From DASRWI01 sp035654655 (GTDB taxonomy: Bacteria; Bacteroidota; Ignavibacteria; Ignavibacteriales; Ignavibacteriaceae): a DNA stretch of 64,000 bases. Where the stretch lies: the NCBI GenBank assembly GCA_035654655.1, contig DASRWI010000020.1:35900-99899 (forward strand), in the 5' to 3' direction. Below the pieces are notes generated by a model. It was not told where the DNA came from. It was given only the letters and a program-made list of their open reading frames with translations, and searched no databases. How positions within the stretch are numbered: position 1 is the first letter of the stretch; each line of letters starts with the position of its first letter. Positions 1 through 8,108 of the stretch are shown here, one piece after another. The position numbers were made by a program, and so were the translations under genes.

Positions 1-603
1 ATTTATTAGAAAATCTGCCTTCTGCAAATATTCTTTTCCTAATGTAGATTCTATTGCTATGCAAATCATACCTGCAGCTTTAGCTGATTCAATTCCTAAA
101 GGTGCGTTTTCTATTACAACACATTCATCAATAGGCATTCCTAATGCTTTTTGTGCAGTTAAATATGGATCAGGATTTGGTTTTGCTTTGCAAACATCTT
201 CTCCGCTTACTATTACATCAAACAATTTTTGGTTCTCCAAGCTGACAGATTTTTCCATGTTTTTTCTTGCACACGCAGTAACTAAGGCTATTTTATATCC
301 TCTGCTCTTTAACCCTGCAATTGTTTCGAATGCTTTATCATAATAAGTAAGCTCTGCAATGGAACGGTAATACTCTCTTTTTTCATTAATCAATCTTTCT
401 CTATCTTTTTCAGATATGTGAATACCTGATTCTTCCATAAGTATTGGAAGTATTTCAAATGAATTTCGACCTTCGTGCTCAAGTACAGTATTAAGCTTTA
501 CTGAGCCGCCAAGGTCGTTGAACATTTTTTCCCAAGCTAAGTAATGAAAGTAAAGGGAATCAACAATTACACCATCTAAATCAAATAATATTGCCTTAAT
601 CAT
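1..603 (-). CDS. HAD-superfamily hydrolase (beta-phosphoglucomutase/phosphatase-like), 3' end cut by window edge
   Basis: Reading the minus strand from the ATG at 603 gives an uninterrupted frame of 201 codons to base 1. The product begins MIKAILFDLDGVIVDS, the HAD motif I, with nucleophile Asp8 and Asp10. Further on are a cap region, SGEDVCKAKPNPDPY (the motif III lysine) and ENAPLGIESAKAAGM, typical of the beta-PGM/phosphoglycolate phosphatase-like subfamily. These are cytosolic Mg-dependent phosphohydrolases or phosphomutases acting on small phosphosugars; the substrate cannot be read here. About 15-25 C-terminal residues are probably missing beyond the left edge. It is transcribed divergently from the sppA-like gene, with about 140 bases between the two starts. 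Confidence 0.9.
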   Translation of the reverse strand, partial: MIKAILFDLDGVIVDSLYFHYLAWEKMFNDLGGSVKLNTVLEHEGRNSFEILPILMEESGIHISEKDRERLINEKREYYRSIAELTYYDKAFETIAGLKSRGYKIALVTACARKNMEKSVSLENQKLFDVIVSGEDVCKAKPNPDPYLTAQKALGMPIDECVVIENAPLGIESAKAAGMICIAIESTLGKEYLQKADFLIN

Positions 604-690
604 ATCTTGTATTCTTTTTTTTAAAATTAAAAATAAGAATATATCCAATCTTTTTATAGTCGAATTTATACTCCAATGATACTTTCTTAA

Positions 691-719
691 TTGGAACTTC
701 CTTATAGGATTTATATTTT
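691..719 (+). promoter_or_regulatory. candidate promoter of the sppA-like gene
   Basis: TTGGAA at 691-696 and TATTTT at 714-719 are spaced by 17 bases in the divergent intergenic region, and a strong GGAGG lies at 734-738, four bases before the ATG. The spacing fits a housekeeping promoter with a very short leader. This is pattern matching in AT-rich DNA, so confidence is limited. Confidence 0.3.
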
Positions 720-742
720 GCCTTATATTTTTTGGAGGTATA

Positions 743-3163
743 ATGAAGCGCTTGGTTTATTTTCTCGTGTCATTCATATTTTTCTCTCTTTTTTCAACAT
801 TCGCTCAAAGCAATTCAACATTTTATAATAGAAATTATTTTTCATTAACCTCACCGGGTGCAATGAAGTATGGTTTATATGGCTTTGATAATCCTGCTGT
901 GCTTTCAACTTTAAATGGATTAAACCTGCAGTTCAATTGGTCGGATTATAACAGCAAAGAGAAACTAAATAATTGGGGTCTGTTTGCCGCAGTTCCCAAT
1001 TTGGGATTTTCAATGGTAAAGATGAGAAGTGGTGCCTTTGATGTTACTGATTATAATTTTGCACTTGCAATGGGCAATAAAAGTATAAGCACCGGATTTT
1101 CTTATGGCTGGTCAGACGGTAATAGAACTGTATTTAATAGAAGAAATCTTTATACAGTTGGTTTACTGATTCGTCCATTTAAATATGTTTCATTTGGTGC
1201 CGTGGGGCTTTTTCCGGAAAGCAGAACATCTGAAGGTTATGTTGATTTAGCAATTCGCCCCTTTGGAAATGAGTGGTTATCAGTATTTGGTGACTACTTA
1301 TTTAAAAAACAATATTTTAATGATGAGCAAAGATGGAGTGCCGGTGCTTCTGTTGAATTACTTTCAGGCTTAAGGTTAGTAGGTAGATATTTTAATAATG
1401 AATTTATTACTGCCGGTCTGGAAGTTAGCTTAGGCAGTTTGTCATTTTCCGGGCAAGGACATTTTACTAAAAATAAAGAAACTCAATACAATACTTATGG
1501 AATACGAATTGGTGAAAATGATAGAAGCTTCTGGAAATATTTTAATAAGAATGATAATTATGCTGAATTCAATTTACTTGGTCAAGTAAATTATCAACGA
1601 TATAAATGGTTTGATAATTCAAATTCTTTGCGAACATTATTAGAGCAAATTAAAGCTGCTAAAGAAGATATTACTATTTCTGGTATTGCCATCAATACTT
1701 CTGGTATGCAGATAAACAAGGAAATGCTTTGGGAGTTAAGAGAAGCCTTAAAGAATTTTAAATCCGCAGGTAAGAAAGTTGTTGTTTATGTAGACAGAGT
1801 AAACATTGATGGTTATTACCTTGCATCTATTGCAGATAAAATTGTCCTTGATCCTATGGGACAAATTATTCTTGAAGGTTACTTAATGGGAAGAACCTTT
1901 TATAAGAATACTCTTGATAAACTTGGTATTGGTTTTACTGAATGGCGATATTTCAAATATAAATCCGCAGAAGAATCTTTTTCAAGGACTGATATGTCTG
2001 AAGCAGATGCTGAACAAAGACAAAAAATTGTAGACGAGGTTTATAATCTTGTTAGAAATGATATCTGTAATGACAGAGGATTTACAAGAGAACAGTTTGA
2101 TAACTTTGTTGATAGCAATTTTATTTTTATTGCCGGTGATGCAATTAAAAAACATCTTGTTGATACACTTGCAAGATGGAATGATGTTAAAGATTTAATT
2201 GCCAAATGGGATAATGATAAAAAGGGTTATAAGGATCCTAATAAATTAGAAAAATTTAATTTACCTGATGATAATCATTGGGGAGAGAAACCGCAAATTG
2301 CTGTTATCTATGCAATTGGTGCCTGCGCAATGGACGGTGGCATAAATGCAAGAAGTCTGGTTAATGATGTACAGAATGCATTTGATAACGATAGAATAAA
2401 AGCAATAGTATTGCGTGTAGATTCTCCGGGGGGAGATGCTCTTGCATCAGATTTAATTGCAGAAGTAATGAAGAAAAATAAAGGAAAGAAACCGGTTATA
2501 GTTTCACAGGGATATGTCGCTGCATCCGGTGGTTACTGGTTAAGTATGTATGGTGATACCATTGTTGCTGCACCTAATACAATAACATCTTCAATTGGAG
2601 TAATAGGAGGATGGTTCTATAATAAAGAATTAAAGGATAAGCTTGGTTTTACAACTGACTTTGTTAAAAAAGGAAAGCATGCTGATTTAGGTTTTGGTTT
2701 TTCATTACCTTTGATTAATATAGGTCTTTTACCTGACAGAGATTTAACAAAAGAAGAGCAGACTCAATCTGAATTTTTACTTAAAAGTATGTATCGGGAA
2801 TTTATTACTAAAGTGTCTGAAGGAAGAAAATTAAGTTATGATTATGTGGATTCAATAGCACAAGGTAGAGTTTGGGCTGGTACTGATGGAATTAAATTAA
2901 AAATTGTTGATGTATTAGGAGGTCTTGATGATGCAATTATGATTGCTAAACAAAAAACCGGACTTATTGAAGGTGAATATAATCTGATTGAACTTCCTGA
3001 ACCTTCATTGTTTAACTTTAGTGCTTTGTTGGGTGGAATGGTTGGTATTGAAACAGATAATAAATATGAAATAAAATATGATATGGTTCAGGATTTAAAA
3101 TTCAGATTAGAAAACAATGGTAAGGTAATGCCATTACTTCCAATTATGGACTTATATAAATAA
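743..3163 (+). CDS. sppA: SppA-family signal peptide peptidase / S49 serine protease with N-terminal outer-membrane-barrel-like extension
   Basis: 806 residues, opening with a signal peptide (about 1-22, ending FAQS). Residues about 25-270 are rich in short alternating aromatic/polar beta strands of the kind seen in outer-membrane barrels. Two S49 repeats follow. The first contains YLASIADKIVLDP and the second VDSPGGDALASDL and YVAASGGYW. By comparison with E. coli 67K SppA, the catalytic pair would be Lys407 (in YKSAEES) and Ser595 (in AASGGY). The family digests residual signal peptides and membrane proteins. E. coli SppA is an inner-membrane protein with no such barrel-like region, so the N-terminal part is unusual and may place this enzyme at the outer membrane (inference). 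The start is supported by GGAGG four bases upstream. Confidence 0.9.
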   Translation: MKRLVYFLVSFIFFSLFSTFAQSNSTFYNRNYFSLTSPGAMKYGLYGFDNPAVLSTLNGLNLQFNWSDYNSKEKLNNWGLFAAVPNLGFSMVKMRSGAFDVTDYNFALAMGNKSISTGFSYGWSDGNRTVFNRRNLYTVGLLIRPFKYVSFGAVGLFPESRTSEGYVDLAIRPFGNEWLSVFGDYLFKKQYFNDEQRWSAGASVELLSGLRLVGRYFNNEFITAGLEVSLGSLSFSGQGHFTKNKETQYNTYGIRIGENDRSFWKYFNKNDNYAEFNLLGQVNYQRYKWFDNSNSLRTLLEQIKAAKEDITISGIAINTSGMQINKEMLWELREALKNFKSAGKKVVVYVDRVNIDGYYLASIADKIVLDPMGQIILEGYLMGRTFYKNTLDKLGIGFTEWRYFKYKSAEESFSRTDMSEADAEQRQKIVDEVYNLVRNDICNDRGFTREQFDNFVDSNFIFIAGDAIKKHLVDTLARWNDVKDLIAKWDNDKKGYKDPNKLEKFNLPDDNHWGEKPQIAVIYAIGACAMDGGINARSLVNDVQNAFDNDRIKAIVLRVDSPGGDALASDLIAEVMKKNKGKKPVIVSQGYVAASGGYWLSMYGDTIVAAPNTITSSIGVIGGWFYNKELKDKLGFTTDFVKKGKHADLGFGFSLPLINIGLLPDRDLTKEEQTQSEFLLKSMYREFITKVSEGRKLSYDYVDSIAQGRVWAGTDGIKLKIVDVLGGLDDAIMIAKQKTGLIEGEYNLIELPEPSLFNFSALLGGMVGIETDNKYEIKYDMVQDLKFRLENNGKVMPLLPIMDLYK

Positions 3164-3170
3164 TCTATGG

Positions 3171-3223
3171 GGTTCTTCAAGCAATTCCTATCAGAATAGG
3201 ATCGGAATTGTATCAAGAAGACC
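3171..3223 (+). other. nested imperfect hairpin between the sppA-like gene and the DUF1579 gene
   Basis: The arms GGTTCTTC...CAATTCC and GGAATTG...GAAGACC pair imperfectly. They enclose a second inverted repeat, CCTAT(CAGA)ATAGG. No T-run follows, so this is not a classical intrinsic terminator. It could be a processing or stability element, or a decayed repeat. Confidence 0.4.
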
Positions 3224-3258
3224 TAAGAGAAAAACTTTAATTAAAAAAAGGAGTACTA

Positions 3259-3816
3259 ATGAAAAAGTTATTTGTTCTTACTGGTTTATTTTTTATAACA
3301 TTTAATTTGATGGCACAAACTCAAGAAGAAATGAAAGCCTGGCAGGATTTTATGACTCCTGGCCCTATGCACCAAATGTTACAAACAACGGTTGGCGATT
3401 GGAACGCTGAAATTACAATGTGGATGGATGCTAATACACCTCCAACAACTTCAAAAGGAACTTATAAAACTGAAGCTATTTTAGGTGGAAGATATTTTCA
3501 GACAAAGCATAATGCCAATATGATGGGTATGCCTTTCGAAGGACTTCAAATTATTGGTTATGATAATGGCGTTAAAAAATTCTTTGCTTTCTGGATTGAT
3601 AATTTTGGAACAGGATATCTACATCTTGATGGTATTTATGATGAGAGTACAAAATCTATAACCTTTGCGGGAACCGGAACTGACCAATATGGAAAAGAAT
3701 ACAAGATGAGAGAAATGGTTAAGCCTACCGATAATAATAGCGGTGTTATTGAAATGTATACTGATATGGGTAAAGGCGAATTTAAATCAATGGAAATAAA
3801 GTATACAAGACAGTAA
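3259..3816 (+). CDS. DUF1579 family secreted protein
   Basis: 185 residues with a clear signal peptide (MKKLFVLTGLFFITFNLMAQ). The mature part matches the DUF1579 pattern: an early M-x-PGP-x-H block, GDWNAEITMWM, YKTEAILGGRYF, PFEGLQIIGYDN, and a conserved WIDNFGTG...GIYD core. This is a lipocalin-like beta fold of unknown function, found across Bacteroidota and planctomycetes. AAAGGAG lies 5 bases before the ATG. It sits 95 bases after the sppA-like gene in the same orientation and could be co-transcribed. Export is predicted; the ligand is unknown. Confidence 0.85.
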   Translation: MKKLFVLTGLFFITFNLMAQTQEEMKAWQDFMTPGPMHQMLQTTVGDWNAEITMWMDANTPPTTSKGTYKTEAILGGRYFQTKHNANMMGMPFEGLQIIGYDNGVKKFFAFWIDNFGTGYLHLDGIYDESTKSITFAGTGTDQYGKEYKMREMVKPTDNNSGVIEMYTDMGKGEFKSMEIKYTRQ

Positions 3817-3844
3817 ATTAATTTACAAAACCTTGTTCTTACAC

Positions 3845-3899
3845 GGCGAGAAACGAAGCAATCTCAACTTAAAATTCAGAGATTGCTTCTTCGCTCGCG
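3845..3899. repeat. dispersed GCGAG...GAAGCAATCTC palindrome, copy 1, in a convergent junction
   Basis: GCGAGAAACGAAGCAATCTC and GAGATTGCTTCTTCGCTCGC face each other across about 13 bases, giving a strong stem between two convergent genes. The 15-base string AAGCAATCTCAACTT (3856-3870) recurs exactly at 24596-24610. It may also act as a bidirectional terminator. Confidence 0.7.
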
Positions 3900-3929
3900 A
3901 ACTAACTCATCTCAATGGCACGCTTTAAT

Positions 3930-5279
3930 TTATTTTCTTATAATCTCCAGCAGTTCATTTGTTTTTTGATTCATCAAATCAATATTGTTTCTGCTCTCAA
4001 CATTTAATCTTAATATAGGTTCGGTATTAGACATTCTTATGTTAAATCTCCAATCTGGATATTCCACGCTTAATCCATCCAGATAATCTTTTTTACCATC
4101 TGAATAAATTTTTTCTATCTCTTTTATTTTTTCTGCAGGTTTATCAATAGTTGTATTTATTTCACCTGAACAAGGATAAGCTGCTATCATCTCTTCAACT
4201 AATTTTGAAAATGGTTTATTTTCTTCTGAAATTAATTGAAGCATTAAAACAAAGGGAATCATTCCGCTGTCAGAGTATGCATTATCTCTAAAGTAGTGAT
4301 GTGCTGACATTTCACCGCCATAAATTGCATTCACTTCACGCATTTTTTGTTTTATGTATGCGTGTCCGCTTTTGCTCACTACTGCTTTGCCGCCATTATT
4401 ATTTACTACTTCAACAGTATTCCAAATTAATCGTGGGTCGTGAACAATATTCTCATTACGATTTGTTTTTAAAATTGATTTTGCAAGAAGTGCAACTATA
4501 TAATATCCTTCGATAAAATTTCCTTTTTCATCAAAAAAGAAACATCTGTCATAATCACCATCCCAGGCAACCCCGAGGTCAGCTTTTTCTTTAATTATTG
4601 CATCTATTGTTGTTTGCCTGTTTTCGGGTAATAATGGATTAGGTACTCCATTTGGGAAATCTGAATTTGGCTCATTAAATATTTTAACAAGTTTAACAGG
4701 AAGTAATTTTTCAAGAGCATCCAATGAAAGTCCTGCGCATCCATTTCCTGCATTAGCAACAACTTTTAACGGTTTAATTTTTTTAGGGTCATAAAATTTA
4801 GATAAATTTTCTATAAAACTGCCGTAAACATTTTTTTGAATTATCTTACCGGGATAATCTGAAATATTTCCTAAATCATCAGCTAAAATCATTTTTTCAA
4901 TTTCATTTAATCCTGATTCATAACCAATAGGTACTGAACCCTTGCCGACAAACTTCATTCCATTATATTCAGGCGGATTATGACTTGCTGTAATCATAAT
5001 TCCTCCATCAGCGCTAAGTGCAGGTACAGCATAATAAACCATTTCTGTTCCGCATAAGCCAATATCAATAACATCGGCTCCTGCATCATTTAAGCCTTTG
5101 GTTAAAGCCTCTGAAATAGCTTCAGATGATTTACGTATATCGTGCCCAATTACAATTTTGCCTGCATCTAAAAAGTCTGCATAAGCTCTACCAATTTTAT
5201 AAGCAAGATCGGTGTTTAATTCAGAAGGTACTTTACCGCGAATGTCATAAGCTTTAAAGCAGTTTATTTTGTCCATCAA
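3930..5279 (-). CDS. phosphomannomutase / phosphoglucomutase (alpha-D-phosphohexomutase family)
   Basis: 449 residues, the usual length for bacterial ManB/AlgC-type enzymes. Visible motifs are FKAYDIRGKVPSELN at the N-terminus, the active-site phosphoserine loop TASHNPPEYNG (Ser99), the Mg-binding loop DGDYDRC, the sugar-binding loop GGEMSAHHYF, and the C-terminal phosphate-binding SNTEPILRLN. It interconverts mannose-6-P and mannose-1-P (and/or glucose-6-P and glucose-1-P), feeding nucleotide-sugar synthesis for envelope polysaccharide. It is a cytosolic monocistronic gene here, convergent with the DUF1579 gene. GEMSAHHYF favours a PMM/PGM rather than a glucosamine mutase. Confidence 0.93.
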   Translation of the reverse strand: MMDKINCFKAYDIRGKVPSELNTDLAYKIGRAYADFLDAGKIVIGHDIRKSSEAISEALTKGLNDAGADVIDIGLCGTEMVYYAVPALSADGGIMITASHNPPEYNGMKFVGKGSVPIGYESGLNEIEKMILADDLGNISDYPGKIIQKNVYGSFIENLSKFYDPKKIKPLKVVANAGNGCAGLSLDALEKLLPVKLVKIFNEPNSDFPNGVPNPLLPENRQTTIDAIIKEKADLGVAWDGDYDRCFFFDEKGNFIEGYYIVALLAKSILKTNRNENIVHDPRLIWNTVEVVNNNGGKAVVSKSGHAYIKQKMREVNAIYGGEMSAHHYFRDNAYSDSGMIPFVLMLQLISEENKPFSKLVEEMIAAYPCSGEINTTIDKPAEKIKEIEKIYSDGKKDYLDGLSVEYPDWRFNIRMSNTEPILRLNVESRNNIDLMNQKTNELLEIIRK

Positions 5280-5474
5280 CTACAATCTCCTAACATTTTT
5301 GTTTTATAGAGTGAAATAATTCGTATAAAATTAATTGAATTACAAATGTGTATTAAAATAGTAATTTTCATTATAAAATTTATTATGACTTTGTAAGAGT
5401 TAAGTGTTTTTATACTTAATTGTGATAATAATGAGAGAATTTTTTTTCAATAGACTTTGTAATCTTTAACATTT

Positions 5475-5816
5475 ATGTTTAGTCAAATTAAAAAAACGGA
5501 GAACTCTATCGCAAATTTAGATACTATTAAATGGCACTTTGCCAAATGCAATAATTCAAAATGCAACTCCATTTTTTTGGTAAACCCCGTTGAACAACCG
5601 GGAGATTTGGGATTTATATGTCCTGACTGCAGTCTTAAAACTACAAACTCACACATTGTGCAGTGTTCCAGTTGTAAAACAATTTTGAATTTTGTAAGAG
5701 CTAATCCGAATGAAGAAAAATTGATTTTTAATGTAGGCAAATGCTCGCATTGTGTAGGAACTGTAGAAGATGAGTGGGAGATTGAACCGTTATATCAACC
5801 GGATTCTTATATCTAA
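5475..5816 (+). CDS. small double zinc-ribbon protein of unknown function
   Basis: 113 residues with four cysteine pairs: C25/C30 (CX4C), C49/C52, C64/C67 and C90/C93 (each CX2C). This is the spacing expected for two zinc ribbons in tandem. No enzymatic motif, signal peptide or membrane segment is visible. The acidic C-terminus (VEDEWEIEPLYQP) is distinctive. The gene stands alone, transcribed away from the phosphomannomutase gene and towards the RRM gene, and is followed by its own hairpin terminator. A nucleic-acid or protein-binding role is plausible but is inference. The opposite-strand frame here is a shadow. Confidence 0.75.
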   Translation: MFSQIKKTENSIANLDTIKWHFAKCNNSKCNSIFLVNPVEQPGDLGFICPDCSLKTTNSHIVQCSSCKTILNFVRANPNEEKLIFNVGKCSHCVGTVEDEWEIEPLYQPDSYI

Positions 5817-5866
5817 TCTTTTGCATTTAGCAAATAAATTTATTTTAAATTTTTATAATGAATTTT

Positions 5867-5904
5867 AAGGACATCGATTTATTACGGTGTCCTTTCATTT
5901 TAAA
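5867..5904 (+). terminator. intrinsic terminator of the zinc-ribbon gene
   Basis: AAGGACA (5867-5873) pairs with TGTCCTT (5888-5894), with an inner CG/CG pair, and is followed by TCATTTTAA. It lies about 50 bases after the stop at 5816. Confidence 0.65.
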
Positions 5905-5952
5905 AAGGGCATAGTTATTGGTCTGCAAAAAAACTTGCTTTCATCTATGCCC
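5902..5952 (-). terminator. intrinsic terminator of the RRM gene
   Basis: On the minus strand GGGCATAG (5952-5945) pairs with CTATGCCC (5914-5907) and is followed directly by a T5 tract. It lies about 25 bases beyond the RRM stop codon. The 30-base loop contains a small inner hairpin. Confidence 0.75.
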
Positions 5953-5976
5953 AGACAGAGAGAATATTAAATGGGG

Positions 5977-6234
5977 TTATACTACTTCTTTAGGTTTTGC
6001 TTCAGCAACAATAATACTTCTACCCTTCATTTCAGATTTATGAAGAGCTTGGATTGCTTTATCTGCTTCTGAATCATCTGACATTTCAACAAAACCGAAA
6101 CCTTTGGATCTACCGGTTTGTCTATCAACAATCACTTTAGCTGATAATACATTACCGTGTGCCTGAAAAGTTGAAAGAAGCGTAGCATCATTAACTGCCC
6201 AAGGAAGGCTGCCGACGAAAAGTTTTTTACTCAC
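5977..6234 (-). CDS. single-RRM RNA-binding protein
   Basis: 85 residues making one complete RNA-recognition motif: RNP2 LFVGSL (5-10) and RNP1 KGFGFVEM (44-51), with the usual beta-alpha-beta spacing and a short AEAKPKEVV tail. Bacterial proteins of this type (cyanobacterial Rbp-like, widespread in Bacteroidota) bind RNA and are often cold-inducible. The start is GTG at 6234, with AAGG about 9 bases upstream; no better in-frame ATG is near. The leader of about 130 bases holds a small TTAGGG/CCCTAA hairpin. The gene is monocistronic with its own terminator. Confidence 0.92.
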   Translation of the reverse strand: MSKKLFVGSLPWAVNDATLLSTFQAHGNVLSAKVIVDRQTGRSKGFGFVEMSDDSEADKAIQALHKSEMKGRSIIVAEAKPKEVV

Positions 6235-6368
6235 AGTGCTAACCTTAAAATTATTGAACGTGAAATTTAATTAGGGGATAAAGATATGCCCTAAATTGAA
6301 TTTAGCAAAATAAATGAGATAAATAAAAAGTTTTATGTGATAGGCAGCACTAAGAATCGCTTTTGAGG

Positions 6369-6400
6369 AAAAAAAAGAGGCGGAACCAAGTCCGCCTCTT
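6369..6400 (-). terminator. strong intrinsic terminator of the OmpA/TSP3 gene
   Basis: AAGAGGCGGA (6375-6384) and TCCGCCTCTT (6391-6400) form a perfect 10-bp stem with a 6-base loop. On the minus strand it is followed by T8 (6376-6369). It lies just after the OmpA stop at 6409. Confidence 0.92.
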
Positions 6401-6408
6401 AATCTAAA

Positions 6409-7929
6409 TTATTTAATTCTTACGAACTCGATACGTCTGTTTTTGAATTTATTTTCTTTTGTATCGTTTGGAGCTATAGGTCTATCTTCGCCATAACCCT
6501 TAGCAGTAATTCTTGATGCATCAACACCCTTATCAACTAACCATTTCTTAACTGAATCTGCACGTCTTTGTGATAACTTCTTATTAGAAGAATTACTTCC
6601 AACATTATCAGTATGACCTGAGATTTCAACAATGATATCAGGATAAGTTGTTAATGTCTTTAATGCCTTCTGTAATGTTGCTTCTGATTCAGGAGTAATA
6701 TCTGCCTTACCAGTTGCGAAGTTGATTCCTTCAAGAACAATAGGAACACCAACTTTAACAACATCATCATTAGGATCATTTGGATTAGTTCCTCTGCCAA
6801 CTTCTTTACCATCATCAACAGTACCCTTATCGGTATCTTTTTGTAATGGATTAGTATTGTATTGAGTAACTTCTTCACCATCTTTCAATCCATCATTATC
6901 AGTATCTTCATTTAATGGATCAGTCTTATGAGTATTAACTTCTTCACCATCTTTTAATCCATCTTTATCAGTATCAGGATTTAATGGATCGGTCTTGGTA
7001 GTATTAACTTCCTGACCATCCGTTAAACCATCAGCGTCTGTATCTTTATCCAATGGATTAGTTTTGGTTGAATTAACTTCCTGACCATCTAACAATCCAT
7101 CACCATCTGTGTCCTTGTTAAGAGGATCAGTTTTGTACTGATTAACTTCTGCACCATCTTTAAGCCCATCAGCATCAGTATCAGGATTTTTAGGGTTAGT
7201 TCTGTAACTATTAACTTCCTGACCATCCAATAATCCATCACCATCAGTATCAGGATTATTAGGATCAGTGCCAAGTTTTTCTTCATCAGAATTTAATAAT
7301 CCATCTTTATCTTTATCAGTAGGTCCGCCTCCAAATAAGAAGCCGGCAGCTATGAAATAATATGCATCTTTTGCACTTCCCCATTTATAGTAGTTCAAAT
7401 CATCAGTTAAAGTAAGTGCAACACCTGCATTAAGATCAAATGCAACAGATGGACCTAATTTAATATCAAGACCTAAACCTAATGGAGCCATTCCTGTAAT
7501 ACCATCTTTTTTAACTTCCTTAGAGAAATCCTCTATGAAAGCACGAGGTTCAGCTTGATTCTTATAGTATAAACCGCCTACACCTGCAAAGATGTATGGA
7601 CGTGTTCCTTCAGATTTACTAAATGCAAGCTCAAGTCTAAAATCAACTGGAACTATTGTGGTTTGATAATAATCGTCGTGATAATCCAAACCTGCATAAA
7701 TTCCATATCCTGCACCAATTTCACCCATTAAAAGTTTAGAAAAATCCCATCTCAAAAAAGCTCTTCCTATAAAGGAATCTTTTACTTTTTTAAATTTAGG
7801 AAATTCGTTAGCAGGAACTAATTGATTATATTGAATACCAAATCGAGTTTGGGCTTGTACATTAGAATTGTAGAACAAAGAGATACTTAGAATCATTAAC
7901 AGAAATAAGAACGTATATTTTGTTTTCAT
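6409..7929 (-). CDS. OmpA-family outer-membrane protein with eight TSP3-type calcium-binding repeats
   Basis: 506 residues: signal peptide (1-26, ending VQAQ), a beta-barrel-like N-terminal domain (about 28-200), eight thrombospondin type 3-like repeats (about 205-388) of the form DTDxDGLxDGxEV...TxPLN, and a C-terminal OmpA peptidoglycan-binding domain (about 397-506) with NFATGKADI, SGHTDNVGSN, LSQRRADSVKKWL and NRRIEFVRI. It anchors the outer membrane to peptidoglycan; the Asp-rich repeats should bind calcium and form a stiff linker. AGAGGGA precedes the ATG by a few bases. A strong terminator follows, suggesting an abundant monocistronic product. Confidence 0.95.
   Translation of the reverse strand: MKTKYTFLFLLMILSISLFYNSNVQAQTRFGIQYNQLVPANEFPKFKKVKDSFIGRAFLRWDFSKLLMGEIGAGYGIYAGLDYHDDYYQTTIVPVDFRLELAFSKSEGTRPYIFAGVGGLYYKNQAEPRAFIEDFSKEVKKDGITGMAPLGLGLDIKLGPSVAFDLNAGVALTLTDDLNYYKWGSAKDAYYFIAAGFLFGGGPTDKDKDGLLNSDEEKLGTDPNNPDTDGDGLLDGQEVNSYRTNPKNPDTDADGLKDGAEVNQYKTDPLNKDTDGDGLLDGQEVNSTKTNPLDKDTDADGLTDGQEVNTTKTDPLNPDTDKDGLKDGEEVNTHKTDPLNEDTDNDGLKDGEEVTQYNTNPLQKDTDKGTVDDGKEVGRGTNPNDPNDDVVKVGVPIVLEGINFATGKADITPESEATLQKALKTLTTYPDIIVEISGHTDNVGSNSSNKKLSQRRADSVKKWLVDKGVDASRITAKGYGEDRPIAPNDTKENKFKNRRIEFVRIK
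6766..7317 (-). repeat. tandem 69-bp coding repeats (eight TSP3 units)
   Basis: Eight successive units of about 23 codons encode D-x-D-x-DG-x-x-DG-x-EV-N...K-T-x-P-L-N-x. The units are recognisably similar at the DNA level, so the array could expand or contract by recombination or slippage. It lies wholly inside the OmpA-family gene. Confidence 0.85.
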
Positions 7930-8108
7930 TTAATCCCTCTGATTATAATTATTGAAAATATTTTTTAATAGCAATAGAAAAATAGAATCAGAATCATATT
8001 CCCTTAAATTTTTACCGATAAGTAAACTAATAAAAAATCTTTAATAAATATACCATTTTATCACAAATAGGGCAAATTTCAATCAATTAGATATCGAAAC
8101 TGTCAATT

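Noticed and set aside
59..343. Plus-strand open frame of 94 codons at the left edge
   Set aside because: It is the antisense of the HAD hydrolase, whose minus-strand frame is continuous from 603 to base 1 and matches a known fold.
6766..7317. Regularly spaced repeats that could suggest a CRISPR array
   Set aside because: The repeats are 69 bases with no unique spacers and encode TSP3 units in frame within an OmpA gene.
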